In this document: positions 34,861 to 43,022 of the stretch, piece after piece | How the letters are laid out: each line of letters begins with the position of its first letter | Position numbering within the stretch: the first letter of the stretch is position 1 | Source of the DNA: a bacterium | GTDB lineage: Bacteria; Methylomirabilota; Methylomirabilia; Methylomirabilales; 2-02-FULL-66-22 | Length of the DNA: 64,000 nt | Reading direction: 5' to 3' | Assembly: GCA_029580855.1 (NCBI GenBank) | Contig: JAKPQH010000015.1 | Location: forward strand, 62,001-126,000 | Translations under genes and position numbers: made by a program | The notes under the pieces: model-generated | Told to the model about the DNA's origin: nothing | Database searches by the model: none | Seen by the model: only the letters and a program-made list of their open reading frames with translations

Positions 34861-35589
34861 ATGAAACCATCCGATGGGCAGACAAAGCGTGGTCGGACAC
34901 CGGTCGTTTTCCCGAGCGTTCTTCTGCTGCTCCTCGGCGTGCTGCTGATCGGCGCAACGCCCGTTACGGTCCGGGCCGTGCCGATCTACGAGAGCGCTGC
35001 GGCTTCTCCGCCGGGTTTGCTCGGCGGCGGTCCCGACGAGAATCTGGGGGTCGTGCAGAACCAGTCGCTCGGGGTAAAGTTTCACGTTTCCGGACCGGTG
35101 ACAACGGGCTGCATCGGGGGATACTTTGCGGAATTTACCCCTGGCACCGCCTCGGAAATCCTAGGGGCCATTGTGAGGCTGCACGGGCCGCACGACTTCC
35201 CGGATTCCTTCGCCCTGACCGCCGACGATGTGCTGGGGACGACGCGGATACGAATCTCCGACGTGTCGGGCGACTTCGTGGGCAATCTTTCCCTGCGGCT
35301 GACCGGCGGTTGGTACGCTTTGGTCTTTGCCGCGACCGGCGTCCGGGACAGCAATGCCGCCGTGATGCCCGGGGTGCACACCGAGATCGAAGACCCCTTG
35401 TACTTTTTCGGCAGAACGACCGGCGCGGCGGACGGCTTCGAGTATCTTGACGGAGGCGGCCTGGACGGAATCCGTATGTTTGTCGATTCGGCCCCGACCG
35501 TCCCCGTCCCCGAGCCCTCGACGATCATTCTCCTGGGCTCCGGGTTGGCGGGACTCGGCGGGATGGCTTGGAGGCGCGGCCGGAACTGA
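34861..35589 (+). CDS. PEP-CTERM sorting domain protein
   Basis: 242 residues exported and sorted by an exosortase encoded elsewhere. Signal peptide about residues 1-38 (basic start, LLLLLGVLLIGA core). The mature region (40-210) is a beta-rich domain without a known match, containing DGFEYLDGGGLDG near its end. The C terminus has PVPEPSTI, a hydrophobic helix and a basic RRGRN tail: the full PEP-CTERM signal. GGGGAG precedes the ATG. Such proteins are typically surface or extracellular-matrix components in biofilm formers. Confidence 0.88.
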   Translation: MKPSDGQTKRGRTPVVFPSVLLLLLGVLLIGATPVTVRAVPIYESAAASPPGLLGGGPDENLGVVQNQSLGVKFHVSGPVTTGCIGGYFAEFTPGTASEILGAIVRLHGPHDFPDSFALTADDVLGTTRIRISDVSGDFVGNLSLRLTGGWYALVFAATGVRDSNAAVMPGVHTEIEDPLYFFGRTTGAADGFEYLDGGGLDGIRMFVDSAPTVPVPEPSTIILLGSGLAGLGGMAWRRGRN

Positions 35590-35615
35590 CCGCCGGGTGG
35601 CGTGCATGTGTCTGC

Positions 35616-35639
35616 GAGCGTCGGGATCGTCCGGCGCTC
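35616..35639. terminator. hairpin between converging genes
   Basis: GAGCGTCGG, six-base loop, CCGGCGCTC (one G-U pair), 27 bases after the PEP-CTERM stop and facing the HAD gene end at 35716. It may stop transcription from both sides. No T-run. Confidence 0.4.
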
Positions 35640-35715
35640 GTGACGTTTGGGCGCCGGAATTCGCGCCGCCATCGGATCCGCGGCGTCCGGGCCATGAAAT
35701 GACGAGACGTGGGGC

Positions 35716-36393
35716 TCATGCCGAACGCGCGAGGGCCGCCACGAGCGTCTCGGGCCGGAGGACGGTGTAGTCCTTGGCGATCCGAATCACCGCCGGGTGT
35801 CCCTGGAACTCCCGCGCGTCGAGACTGGTCGTGAGCGCGACGGCCTTCATGCCGGCGCGGCCCGCGGCTTCGACCCCCGGAATGGCGTCCTCGAAGACCA
35901 CGCAACGCGACGGCTCGATTTGAAGCGCATCGGAAGCCTTGAGGAAGATCTCCGGATCCGGCTTTCCCGTCAGGACATCCTCGGCCCCGACCACGACCCG
36001 GAAGTCGGACGCGATCCCGAGGCCCTCCAAGACAAACTCCCGATTCTCCTTTTCCGCCGCCGTGGCGACGGCCAGCGAGACGTGCAACCGGTGCGACTCC
36101 GCCAGGAAGTCGGCCAAGCCGGCGATCGGCCGCAGGTGCGCCCCGCAGAGGGCCCGGAATCTCGACTCTTTCCGCGCCCCGAATCGCGCCACCTCGGCGT
36201 CGGACAGCGCCAGGCCGAGCACCTCGCGCAGGATCTGGTGATTCATCTGCCCGCTGGTTTTCCGAAGAAAATCCCGATCCGGCATCCGGACGCCGAGTTC
36301 ATCCAGCAGATCCATCCATGCCTGGAGGTGGTACGGCATGGTGTCCGCCAGCGTGCCGTCCATGTCGAAGAGAAACGCCGTCCGCTCGACCAT
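35716..36393 (-). CDS. HAD-family hydrolase (beta-phosphoglucomutase-like)
   Basis: 225 residues. Motif I FDMDGTLADTMPYH (residues 9-22), helical cap with YHLQAWMDLLDELGV, motif II VATAAEKEN, motif III GKPDPEIFLKA and motif IV FEDAIPGVEAAGRAGM. The TMPYHLQAW stretch fits phosphoglucomutase-type members that accept sugar phosphates. Start at 36393 has GGGGAGG very close ahead. The gene stands alone between the PEP-CTERM gene and a REC-PAS gene. Confidence 0.85.
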   Translation of the reverse strand: MVERTAFLFDMDGTLADTMPYHLQAWMDLLDELGVRMPDRDFLRKTSGQMNHQILREVLGLALSDAEVARFGARKESRFRALCGAHLRPIAGLADFLAESHRLHVSLAVATAAEKENREFVLEGLGIASDFRVVVGAEDVLTGKPDPEIFLKASDALQIEPSRCVVFEDAIPGVEAAGRAGMKAVALTTSLDAREFQGHPAVIRIAKDYTVLRPETLVAALARSA

Positions 36394-36589
36394 GATCCTC
36401 CCCGCCCCACGGCCGGAGGGCGTCATCCATCCGGCGCCGTGTTCCGGTGTCCCACCCGAGGCGCCCCACACAGAAACGCCGGTCAACAGACGGTGCCGAC
36501 CGGCGTCGAAACGTGGCTCCCGGTCCGATGCGCGGCGACGGCCCCCGCCGATAAGCGACGACCGCCATCCAACTGCGCCCGCCTCAGGG

Positions 36590-37408
36590 TTACGCGTCCG
36601 GAGCCTCCAGCGTGACGAGGAGTCCGGTGCATTCTTTGTCCTCGACAACCGAGGCCAGCCGGATGGGAATCTCGTTTGCGCCGAGGCGGAGCGCCGTCCG
36701 GAAGTGCCCGGGCTCCGACGATCGGACGAGCTCCATCGCGAGCTCCTGAACGCCTTCCCGGTGCGGCGAGGGGAGCAGGGAAGAGAAGAGTTCGCCGACC
36801 AGTTGCCCCTCTTTCGTTCCAAGGATGTCGCAGGCGGTGGGATTCGCCATGACGATGCGGCCGTCACGGTTCAACTCCAACACGCCGACGCCGAAGGCCC
36901 GGAGGATCGCCGCCAGGTGCCGCCGCTCGAGAAGCAGCTCGTTGACGATTCGCCGCGGCCTGAAATTGTCGTATCCGAGAACTTGGCCTTCCGCCTTTTC
37001 CCGCCCGCTTTCCTCGAACCGGTTGATGACGCGGACGATGTTCTCCACGGCGATCGGCAGCGGGCCTTTCGCGACGTACGCGTCCGCGGTGAGCTCCGGA
37101 AAAAGACGGTAATCCTGAGGGCTCAGCCCGGAGAAGGCGATGATCGGAATGTGCCGTAGACGGTCGTCCTGTCGCACGGCGGCGGAAACGCGTCCTCCGT
37201 CGATCTTGGGGATGACGATGTCCAGGAGAATGTAGTCCGGCACCGACTCGCGGATGACGGAAAGCGCCTCCAGGCCGTCCTGAGCCGTCCGTACCAGGAA
37301 ACCCCGCTCGCTCAGCAGGTCGGTCATCGTCTCGAGGAAAAACCGATCGTTATCCACAAAGACGATGGTTCTCTTTGGGTTGGGCTTCTGATCCCTGCCG
37401 ACTGTCAT
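36590..37408 (-). CDS. REC-PAS response regulator (paralogue A)
   Basis: 272 residues. Receiver domain (about 12-135) with VFVDND acidic pocket, phospho-acceptor in LLDIVIPKIDGG and the lysine in YVAKG; then a linker with GQVLGYDNFRPRRIVNELLLERRHLAAILRA, and a PAS domain (about 185-268, GRIVMANPTACDILG). No DNA-binding or enzymatic output. Closely similar in order and linker to the 39054-39893 protein. Such proteins may sense a ligand or redox state and relay phosphate. Confidence 0.85.
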   Translation of the reverse strand: MTVGRDQKPNPKRTIVFVDNDRFFLETMTDLLSERGFLVRTAQDGLEALSVIRESVPDYILLDIVIPKIDGGRVSAAVRQDDRLRHIPIIAFSGLSPQDYRLFPELTADAYVAKGPLPIAVENIVRVINRFEESGREKAEGQVLGYDNFRPRRIVNELLLERRHLAAILRAFGVGVLELNRDGRIVMANPTACDILGTKEGQLVGELFSSLLPSPHREGVQELAMELVRSSEPGHFRTALRLGANEIPIRLASVVEDKECTGLLVTLEAPDA

Positions 37409-37507
37409 CGCCGATCCCGCACGACAATCACCGATCCTCCCGCGCTCCCGCCCCCCACCGGGTAAACGCGCGGCGCATCGCGCGGACCGGGGCGGGCCGG
37501 CAAACCG

Positions 37508-37536
37508 ATTGTATTAACTTAAGCCACGCTCGGCAA
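37508..37536 (-). promoter_or_regulatory. putative sigma-70 promoter of REC-PAS paralogue A
   Basis: Minus strand: TTGCCG (37536-37531), 17 bases, TACAAT (37513-37508). Leader of about 95 bases. Confidence 0.5.
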
Positions 37537-37690
37537 GCCGCCGGAGCTTTCCCCGTGCCCGCCGGCTGTTCGACGATCCCAAGGATGCACGCGGCGATCG
37601 CGCATGCTCATTTTTCAGGGCATGGCCTGCCGGGCTTTCCGCGTTTGCCCTGTCGGCGTCCGGCGGAAGCCATGGTCTCCGGTTTCACGG

Positions 37691-38719
37691 TCATCGCCCG
37701 CCTCCGGGCGGCGCGGACGGTTTGGGCGTCGCGCATGCTTCGTTGCTGGGCTCCGAATAGCTTGACGCCTTGAAGACTTTCACCCGGTAGCAGTAAATCA
37801 CGCCCATTTCGACCGACGTGTCCACGTATGTCACGGTGTTTGGGGGTAGGGTGGCAAGCGGTAGATACTGACCGGTCCCGGCGATCTTCCGCTCAACCAG
37901 GTACCCGTCTTCGTCTGTGGCGTTGTCGGCCCATGCCACCTCGAGGCGGGGCAGGCTGGCCACGGCAGCCCGATAGCGGCCCTCCAGATCGTCGGCCTGG
38001 GCGGCCGCACCGGATCGTCTGAGATCGTCCGCTATCTGCCGGATCGTCTCCCGGATTTGCGTCGTCCCTCCCGGAACATAACCACTGTCGCGCAGCAGCA
38101 ATCGGGCCGTCTCGTAGGAAAGCGAGACAAACTCTGCGCCGCCGGGCGCATCCGTGGAGGGAGTCTTCGCCCGCGTGCACGCGTGTTCCCATATGACGTT
38201 CGGGTAGGCGGTGTAGCCGGCGAGTCGCCGGGTGTCCCGCGCCGCCGCCACGCACCCCTCCCAGTCGCCGCGGGCGGCCGCCTCGAGGGTGCGTCGCTCC
38301 GCGCGAAAGAGTTGGGGCTGGTGCCGGCACGGAAGGGCCAGGGTGAGGCGGTGGCCCTGGCGAAGCGCCGCCAGATCGAACGGCCCCCCGGGCGGTACCC
38401 GGGCGTAGGCGCGGGCGCGCTCCTCTGCGGTCGTGACCGGGGCGCCGCCCACCTCGACGATGCGATCTCCCGGACGTAGCCCCGCCTGCTCCGCCCACTC
38501 GCCGACTGCGACCACGTAGCCGGACGCGGACTCGGCCCATCCGCGGCTGCAGGTCGGCGGTCCCGGCGTTGCGCGGTCCAAGTTGGCCAGCGCCTCTCGG
38601 GCCAGCGCCTCCACCTCTGCCCTGCCCTGGGGTGTTGAAGGCGTCTTCACCGCGGGGGCGCACGCGGTGCACGCGGCCATTCCGATGACGAGGAAGCGCC
38701 AGGCCGACCCGTGCGTCAT
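37691..38719 (-). CDS. lipoprotein with PDZ and fibronectin type III domains
   Basis: 342 residues. A short signal peptide ends in a lipobox-like MAACTAC (cysteine near residue 17 or 20). A PDZ domain (about 60-130) has GYVVAVGEWAEQAGLRPGDRIVEVGG; a cysteine-containing helical region follows (about 135-245); the C-terminal Fn3-like domain (about 255-330) has LEVAWADNATDEDGYLVERK and YCYRVKVFKASSYSEPSN. Likely a surface or periplasmic binding protein anchored to a membrane. No protease domain is present. I cannot assign a function. Confidence 0.75.
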   Translation of the reverse strand: MTHGSAWRFLVIGMAACTACAPAVKTPSTPQGRAEVEALAREALANLDRATPGPPTCSRGWAESASGYVVAVGEWAEQAGLRPGDRIVEVGGAPVTTAEERARAYARVPPGGPFDLAALRQGHRLTLALPCRHQPQLFRAERRTLEAAARGDWEGCVAAARDTRRLAGYTAYPNVIWEHACTRAKTPSTDAPGGAEFVSLSYETARLLLRDSGYVPGGTTQIRETIRQIADDLRRSGAAAQADDLEGRYRAAVASLPRLEVAWADNATDEDGYLVERKIAGTGQYLPLATLPPNTVTYVDTSVEMGVIYCYRVKVFKASSYSEPSNEACATPKPSAPPGGGR

Positions 38720-39053
38720 GTCTCACCCCCTCGGTCGGGAGCCGCTACGAAAACACGGATCCGGTTGTCGCCGTTTCGTCGGATTCCGTGTGCCGTTTCG
38801 GGGCTTCTGCGGTCAAGTGATTCTTTGACAGCGGCGCATCGGCGGTGTCGCGGTGTCGGTCATTTCGGATCGGGCCGGACCGACCCCGATCCGACGAGAC
38901 CGTGGCGCCGCCGATGCCTCCGCGCGGGGCGTCCGGACCGCCGTGAAAAGCCGTGGGCGGAAGACAAAAACCCGCACGAGCGCGCATCACGCGGTTCAAG
39001 CGTCCCGCGTTTCGTGGGCGGGCCCGCCGGACCACAAACCTGGGGCGCTCCGA
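38720..39053. other. gap between lipoprotein and REC-PAS genes
   Basis: 334 bases without a convincing gene. Contains an inverted repeat TCGGATCGGG / CCCGATCCGA (38865-38874, 38885-38894) with a ten-base loop, possibly a terminator for the REC-PAS gene. No clear promoter was found. Confidence 0.5.
38865..38894. repeat. 10-base inverted repeat
   Basis: TCGGATCGGG and CCCGATCCGA around a ten-base loop, about 160 bases beyond the REC-PAS gene end. Could be a terminator hairpin or operator. Confidence 0.4.
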
Positions 39054-39893
39054 TTATAAACTTTCTTCCGTCGACTCACCCACTTCGCCTTCGAGGATGA
39101 CGAGGACGCCGCTGCACGCCCCGTCTTCCACGATGGGGACCACGCGGACGCTGATGAGTCTGCCGTCGAAATTGAGTGCGGTCACGACCTGCGCGGGTTC
39201 TTCGGATTGCACGACATCGGCGAGGAGGCGCCGGATACCCGGCTGATCGGCGGGGGGCATGAGGGCGACGAATGTCTCGCCGACCAGCTCGGCCTCGGTC
39301 ATCCCGAGGAGGTCCGAAGCGCCCCCGTTCACCCAGGCGATGGCCCCGTCCCGGTCCACCTCCAGCGCGCCGGGTGCAAGGGCGCGCAGAATCGCGACCA
39401 GGTGCCGCCTCTCGCGAAGCAGTTCGCCCACGATGCGCCGGGACCGGAAGTCCTCATAGCCGAGGACTTGTCCTTTTAGTTCTTGCGGTGGAGACGCCGC
39501 AAGCCCCCGGAGTGCGGTCAAGAGGTTCTGCGCGGTGACGGGAAGGCGGCCCTTCGCCACGTAGGCGTCGGCTGTGACACCTTCGAAGAAAGTCTGGTCC
39601 TGCGGGCTGAGGCCGGAAAAGGAAATGATCGGCGTCCGCTGGAAACGCGAGTCCTGGCGCAGGGCGGCACAGAGTCGGCCGCCGTCGAGTTTCGGAAGGA
39701 CAACGTCGAGAATGATGTAGTCCGGTTTGACGGCGCGGATGAGCGCGAGACCCTCGAGTCCATCGCGGGCCGTATGCACTTCGTAGCCCGCCCCGCTCAA
39801 CACCTCGGTCATGGCCTCCAGGATCATGGCATCGTCATCGACAAGAACAACCTTGTCCTTTTTCCCCTCGGCCTTTCCCTGCGGCAAAGTCAT
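39054..39893 (-). CDS. REC-PAS response regulator (paralogue B)
   Basis: 279 residues. Receiver domain (about 14-130) with VLVDDD, phospho-acceptor in ILDVVLPKLDGG and YVAKG lysine; linker GQVLGYEDFRSRRIVGELLRERRHLVAILRA; PAS domain (about 190-270, GAIAWVNGGASDLLGM). Shares SFSGLSPQD, the ADAYVAKG stretch and the linker with paralogue A, so the two arose by duplication. No output domain. The ATG at 39893 is taken as start. Confidence 0.85.
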   Translation of the reverse strand: MTLPQGKAEGKKDKVVLVDDDAMILEAMTEVLSGAGYEVHTARDGLEGLALIRAVKPDYIILDVVLPKLDGGRLCAALRQDSRFQRTPIISFSGLSPQDQTFFEGVTADAYVAKGRLPVTAQNLLTALRGLAASPPQELKGQVLGYEDFRSRRIVGELLRERRHLVAILRALAPGALEVDRDGAIAWVNGGASDLLGMTEAELVGETFVALMPPADQPGIRRLLADVVQSEEPAQVVTALNFDGRLISVRVVPIVEDGACSGVLVILEGEVGESTEESL

Positions 39894-39926
39894 GGTCGCC
39901 CCCACGTTCGTGGTCTAGGTTGGCTG

Positions 39927-39935
39927 AGAATAGCA
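39927..39935 (-). promoter_or_regulatory. possible extended -10 promoter of REC-PAS paralogue B
   Basis: Minus strand TGC-TATTCT, an extended -10, about 35 bases before the ATG; no clear -35. A small palindrome CCACG/CGTGG lies between it and the start codon. Confidence 0.3.
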
Positions 39936-40383
39936 CAAACGGGCACGAAAGCGGAGACGCGTCATCCGCTGCGGCCCGAACCGCGCCTCGTCCTGCCCGC
40001 CGTCGGTACGGCCCTGCCCGCAGACCTCGGTGGCCCGCCGGGAGCCGCACCGGAGCTCGAGCGCGGTCATTATCCATCCTGGCGCGGTGTCGAGTGAGCT
40101 TACACTTTTCGACCAAACGACGAACCGCCGTTTCGACGCGCTTGGCGCGCCGGTGTGTCGCAAGTGCCTGCCGCTAAACACGAGAGGGGGTGCGGTCCGG
40201 TCGTTTCGGGGTTTCAGGCACGCTCTATGCTGCACCTCCTCCGGAGGGCGTTGCCGCGAGGGAATGTTCTGCCCGCCGTTGAGGCTGTAAAGCGGCGCGT
40301 CTTCTCGTCTCCAGGGGTGAATCTGCCGTGCGCGTCAGCCCGACACTCGGCAGCGGACCGCGAGGGACCAGGGAGAGCCAGCC
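39936..40383. other. gap with no recognised gene
   Basis: About 450 bases between divergent genes. Likely holds the promoter of the 40384 gene; a -10-like TATGCT lies at about 40217 but lacks a good -35. No repeat or RNA gene recognised. Confidence 0.4.
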
Positions 40384-40689
40384 ATGTCAGGGATGGTCGG
40401 AGGAACCGACGGCGAGCGGGTGATTCAGTGGATGGAGCAAAGCCCAAGGGTATTCGAGGCGCTGCAACGGATGCTGCAGGACTACGACCAGACCAGAGAG
40501 GCGGCAGAGGCCACCACGGCCGACCGGGACCGACTCCGCGAGCAGTGCGAGGCGCTGCGCGAACAGGTCAGGCAGCTCCACGGCGAGCTCGCGCGGCTCC
40601 AAAAAGAACGGGCCGAGGCGGCCCAATGGTGCGCCGCCATGATCCGAGAGGCGGCCGCCCGGTTTTCGATACCGCTCCCGCCCGCGTGA
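40384..40689 (+). CDS. small coiled-coil protein, hypothetical
   Basis: 101 residues. An N-terminal hydrophobic-amphipathic helix (RVIQWMEQSPRVFEALQRMLQ) is followed by a heptad-patterned coiled coil (about residues 38-80, REQCEALREQVRQLHGELARL) and a short tail ARFSIPLPPA. AGGGAG stands eight bases before the ATG. No family recognised. Composition and codon bias resemble a real gene. Confidence 0.6.
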   Translation: MSGMVGGTDGERVIQWMEQSPRVFEALQRMLQDYDQTREAAEATTADRDRLREQCEALREQVRQLHGELARLQKERAEAAQWCAAMIREAAARFSIPLPPA

Positions 40690-40733
40690 CCAGGGGTGGC
40701 TCACCCGCTCACGTCGAGGCGTGCTTTCGCGAA

Positions 40734-40754
40734 GCGTCGGGAGGCTTCCGACGC
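40734..40754 (+). terminator. possible terminator of the 40384 gene
   Basis: Perfect 7-base stem GCGTCGG / CCGACGC with a 7-base loop, 45 bases after the stop codon; no T-run. Confidence 0.35.
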
Positions 40755-41344
40755 TCGTGATGTGCATGACGGGCTCTGTTCGCGGGATCGGGTCTTCCCC
40801 GTGAATGGGCAACCGTGATGTTCTGTGGTGTTTTGGTGTGTTCGTGCGCTCCCGAACCGAGCTCGCCGCGTTCGCGGCGGGCGAGGCCATACCACCTCCG
40901 CGGCCTCCGGGTGCTGCTCCTCCCCGCGACGTCCGCCGTCCGAGTCCGCGTTGACACGGCCCCGGCCAATACGTAGCGGATCGCCTCCCGATATTGATCG
41001 CAATCGTTTCGGTGGAGTCCGTCATCGGCAGGGATCACGGCGGCACAGCCACATCAGGTTGTCGCCGCGGATGACACACTGATCGTGGATCCCGGCGGTG
41101 ACCGCACGGTGCCGCTGCCTGCCGTGCGCCTCGCTCGGCGCAAAGTGCATGGCGTTCAGCCGCTCCGACCCTCCGCACTCCGTGCTTGGCCCGTCGCGTC
41201 TTTGCCTCCCGTGCGCCGCCCCCTGTCTGCTGCCGGCTGCCCTTCCCTCCGCTCTGCGCTTCCTGCCCCCTGCCGCCTGTCTCACCGCGCCGCCCGCGGT
41301 TTACTGACCGAGCTTATGTTTCGAGACCCGACCCCATGATCTGC

Positions 41345-41374
41345 TTGATTCCCGGCTTCCTGCATAGGTATACC
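41345..41374 (+). promoter_or_regulatory. putative vapBC promoter and operator
   Basis: TTGATT (41345-41350), 18 bases, TATACC (41369-41374). The -10 is part of the palindrome GGTATACC, a typical place for autoregulation by an AbrB-type antitoxin. Confidence 0.5.
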
Positions 41375-41417
41375 CTTTCCAAAAATGTTGAACTTTATGC
41401 TGAGGAGGTGAACCTCG

Positions 41418-41738
41418 ATGCCAGTGGTAGGCACCTCGGCTAAGGGGCAGATACTCATACCCGCAGCCATTCGGAAGAAGATCGGCCTCAAGGCACGCGC
41501 CAAGGTCTTGGTGACATTGGGCGAGCAGGATACCGTCATCCTCCGCCCCGTCCCCGCCGATCCTGTCGATGCGGCGTGCGGTTTTCTGAAGGGCGAGCCC
41601 CCGCTCGCCCGCGCTCTGGGGCGAGAACGCCGGGAGGATCGGATTCGTGAAGAAGTCAAGCGTGCTCGACTCGTTCGCCCTGATCGCGTATCTCGGACGG
41701 GAGCGCGGGTGCGAAAGCGTTCGGCCCCTGCTCCATGA
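41418..41738 (+). CDS. vapB: AbrB-family antitoxin (VapB)
   Basis: 106 residues. The N-terminal swapped-hairpin AbrB domain is clear: TSAKGQILIPAAIRKKIGLKARAKVLV, followed by DTVILRPVP and a helix ending ERREDRIREEVK. GAGGAGGTGA precedes the ATG, an excellent ribosome site. The usual antitoxin stops near residue 80; this one runs on for about 25 more residues through the start of the toxin gene, perhaps because an original stop codon was lost. It should bind its own promoter and neutralise the toxin. Confidence 0.85.
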   Translation: MPVVGTSAKGQILIPAAIRKKIGLKARAKVLVTLGEQDTVILRPVPADPVDAACGFLKGEPPLARALGRERREDRIREEVKRARLVRPDRVSRTGARVRKRSAPAP

Positions 41739-42035
41739 CGCGGCGGCATCCGGTGTCCCGCTGCCCATGAACGAGATCAATCTCGGAGAGGTATACTATC
41801 TCGTCGCCAAAGAGCGCGCTCTCCAGAAGGCTGAAGAATGCCTCCACCGCCCGGAAACACTCCCCATTCGTGTGCTCGCCAATGCCTTCTCGCAGGTCCT
41901 TGACGCAGCGCGACTCAGGGCGCAATTCCCCGTGTCGTATGCGGACGCTTTGCCATCGCTGCCGCCATCCGCGAGAATGCCCGTCTCGTCACCGGTGACC
42001 CGGAGTTCCGTTCCGTAGCGCACCTCCTGGTCGTG
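41647..42035 (+). pseudogene. vapC: PIN-domain toxin VapC, frameshifted
   Basis: Begins GTG with KKSSVLDSFALIAYLGRE (first catalytic aspartate), continues through INLGEVYYLVAKERALQ to FPVSYADA near 41948. There the in-phase sequence turns into unrelated residues and stops at 42018, while the neighbouring frame continues FAIAAAIRENARLVTGDPEF, exactly the expected end of the PIN domain with its last aspartates. One base is missing at about 41948. The shifted frame also lacks the normal stop. Either an inactivated toxin or a sequence error. Confidence 0.8.
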
Positions 42036-42087
42036 GCGGACGCGCGTCCGCGGGGACGAGTCGCGCGGGTGCCGGGCTTCGCGGCGG

Positions 42088-42372
42088 TTGAATCGGACCT
42101 GGACGCTGCGTGCGGCGCGGGCGGGCGGGGTGACCGCCGCGGTCGCGCCGGTGCCGAAACCGCCGGCCGAGGTCGCCCGGGGGAGCCCGTTGTTCCGGGA
42201 CCCGCTGGAGGATGCGAAGCTTCGGGTGGATCGCGACGCGTTCCTGGACCAGACGTTTGCAGCGCTGCGGGCCCGCCGGGCGCGTCTCGGGACCCGCCGT
42301 ATCTGGCGCGGACCTGTGGGGTTCTGGGACCTGAAACCGGATTACCGACCCGGGGACGTTTTCGAGCTGTGA
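42088..42372 (+). CDS. hypothetical ORF, doubtful
   Basis: 94 residues from a TTG without a good ribosome site. The second half (LRVDRDAFLDQTFAAL, then WDLKPDYRPGDVFEL) looks protein-like, the first half does not. It may be the end of a degraded gene. I do not recognise it. Confidence 0.3.
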   Translation: MNRTWTLRAARAGGVTAAVAPVPKPPAEVARGSPLFRDPLEDAKLRVDRDAFLDQTFAALRARRARLGTRRIWRGPVGFWDLKPDYRPGDVFEL

Positions 42373-43022
42373 CGAACCATGGCGCTTGCTCAGACCAAAA
42401 CGACCATTTGCTTGTGAAATTGTCCCCTGAATCCAATATGTTTCCGTCCCTCCACGGTCACGTGTGCCTGTTCCACGCCCGACCTCGCCGGCGCCCGCAG
42501 CCGACGGGCCGGGTCCGCGTGTCTGCGGCACGCCGTCATACGCGATGCAAATCCGACACTCTAGCGCCCCGACGCGACCCATGCCCCACGGTCCGGAGCC
42601 GCCCGGGCGAACACCGCGGATACCGCCAAGCGCCCACGCGCCCGGAGCGGTACAGTCCGGAATTCAGCCCCTGGGTACAGAGGGCTGCTACCGGGGGGTA
42701 CTTTTTTCGGTGTGCATCAGAAATCCGGAAACATCCGGGCCATGCTCTGGCGGGGCCGCGGCTACCGGGATCACTTGCATTTGCTCCTCACGGTCCAGCA
42801 CACCACGGCCGACAGCCGACGGCTCCGGGCCGCATGGTTCCGGAGCCGTTGCAGGATTCCTGGGACGAGCGAGATTTTCATAGTACCGATCCGCTGTGCG
42901 CGGCGACGCAAGAGTCACCATCACCCGATCAGGACCCAGAGCCTGTGTGGTTTTGGCTATGCCAGGTTGGGCAATGGTCAATCCGCCGCGGCGTTCGCGC
43001 TGCACACAACTTACTTCTGCCG
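42373..43022. other. 650-base region without a recognised gene
   Basis: No frame is protein-like. A perfect 10-base inverted repeat ACGGCTCCGG / CCGGAGCCGT lies at 42819-42849. A string GTGAAATTGTCCCCTGA near 42413 recalls ends of some insertion sequences but has no partner. Lies downstream of motB. Confidence 0.5.

Larger units (their letters stand above)
40690..41417. other. 728-base region without a recognised gene
   Basis: Contains a perfect hairpin GCGTCGG / CCGACGC (40734-40754) downstream of the 40384 gene, a strongly pyrimidine-rich stretch at about 41185-41290, and the vapBC promoter at its right end. Short frames here have no ribosome site and no protein-like character. Confidence 0.5.

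Noticed and set aside
42405-42435. String GTGAAATTGTCCCCTGA resembling an insertion sequence end
   Set aside because: No inverted partner, no transposase remnant and no target duplication nearby.
42819-42849. Perfect 10-base inverted repeat as a motB terminator
   Set aside because: It lies about 175 bases beyond the motB stop and has no T-run, so it is mentioned only as a repeat within the gap.
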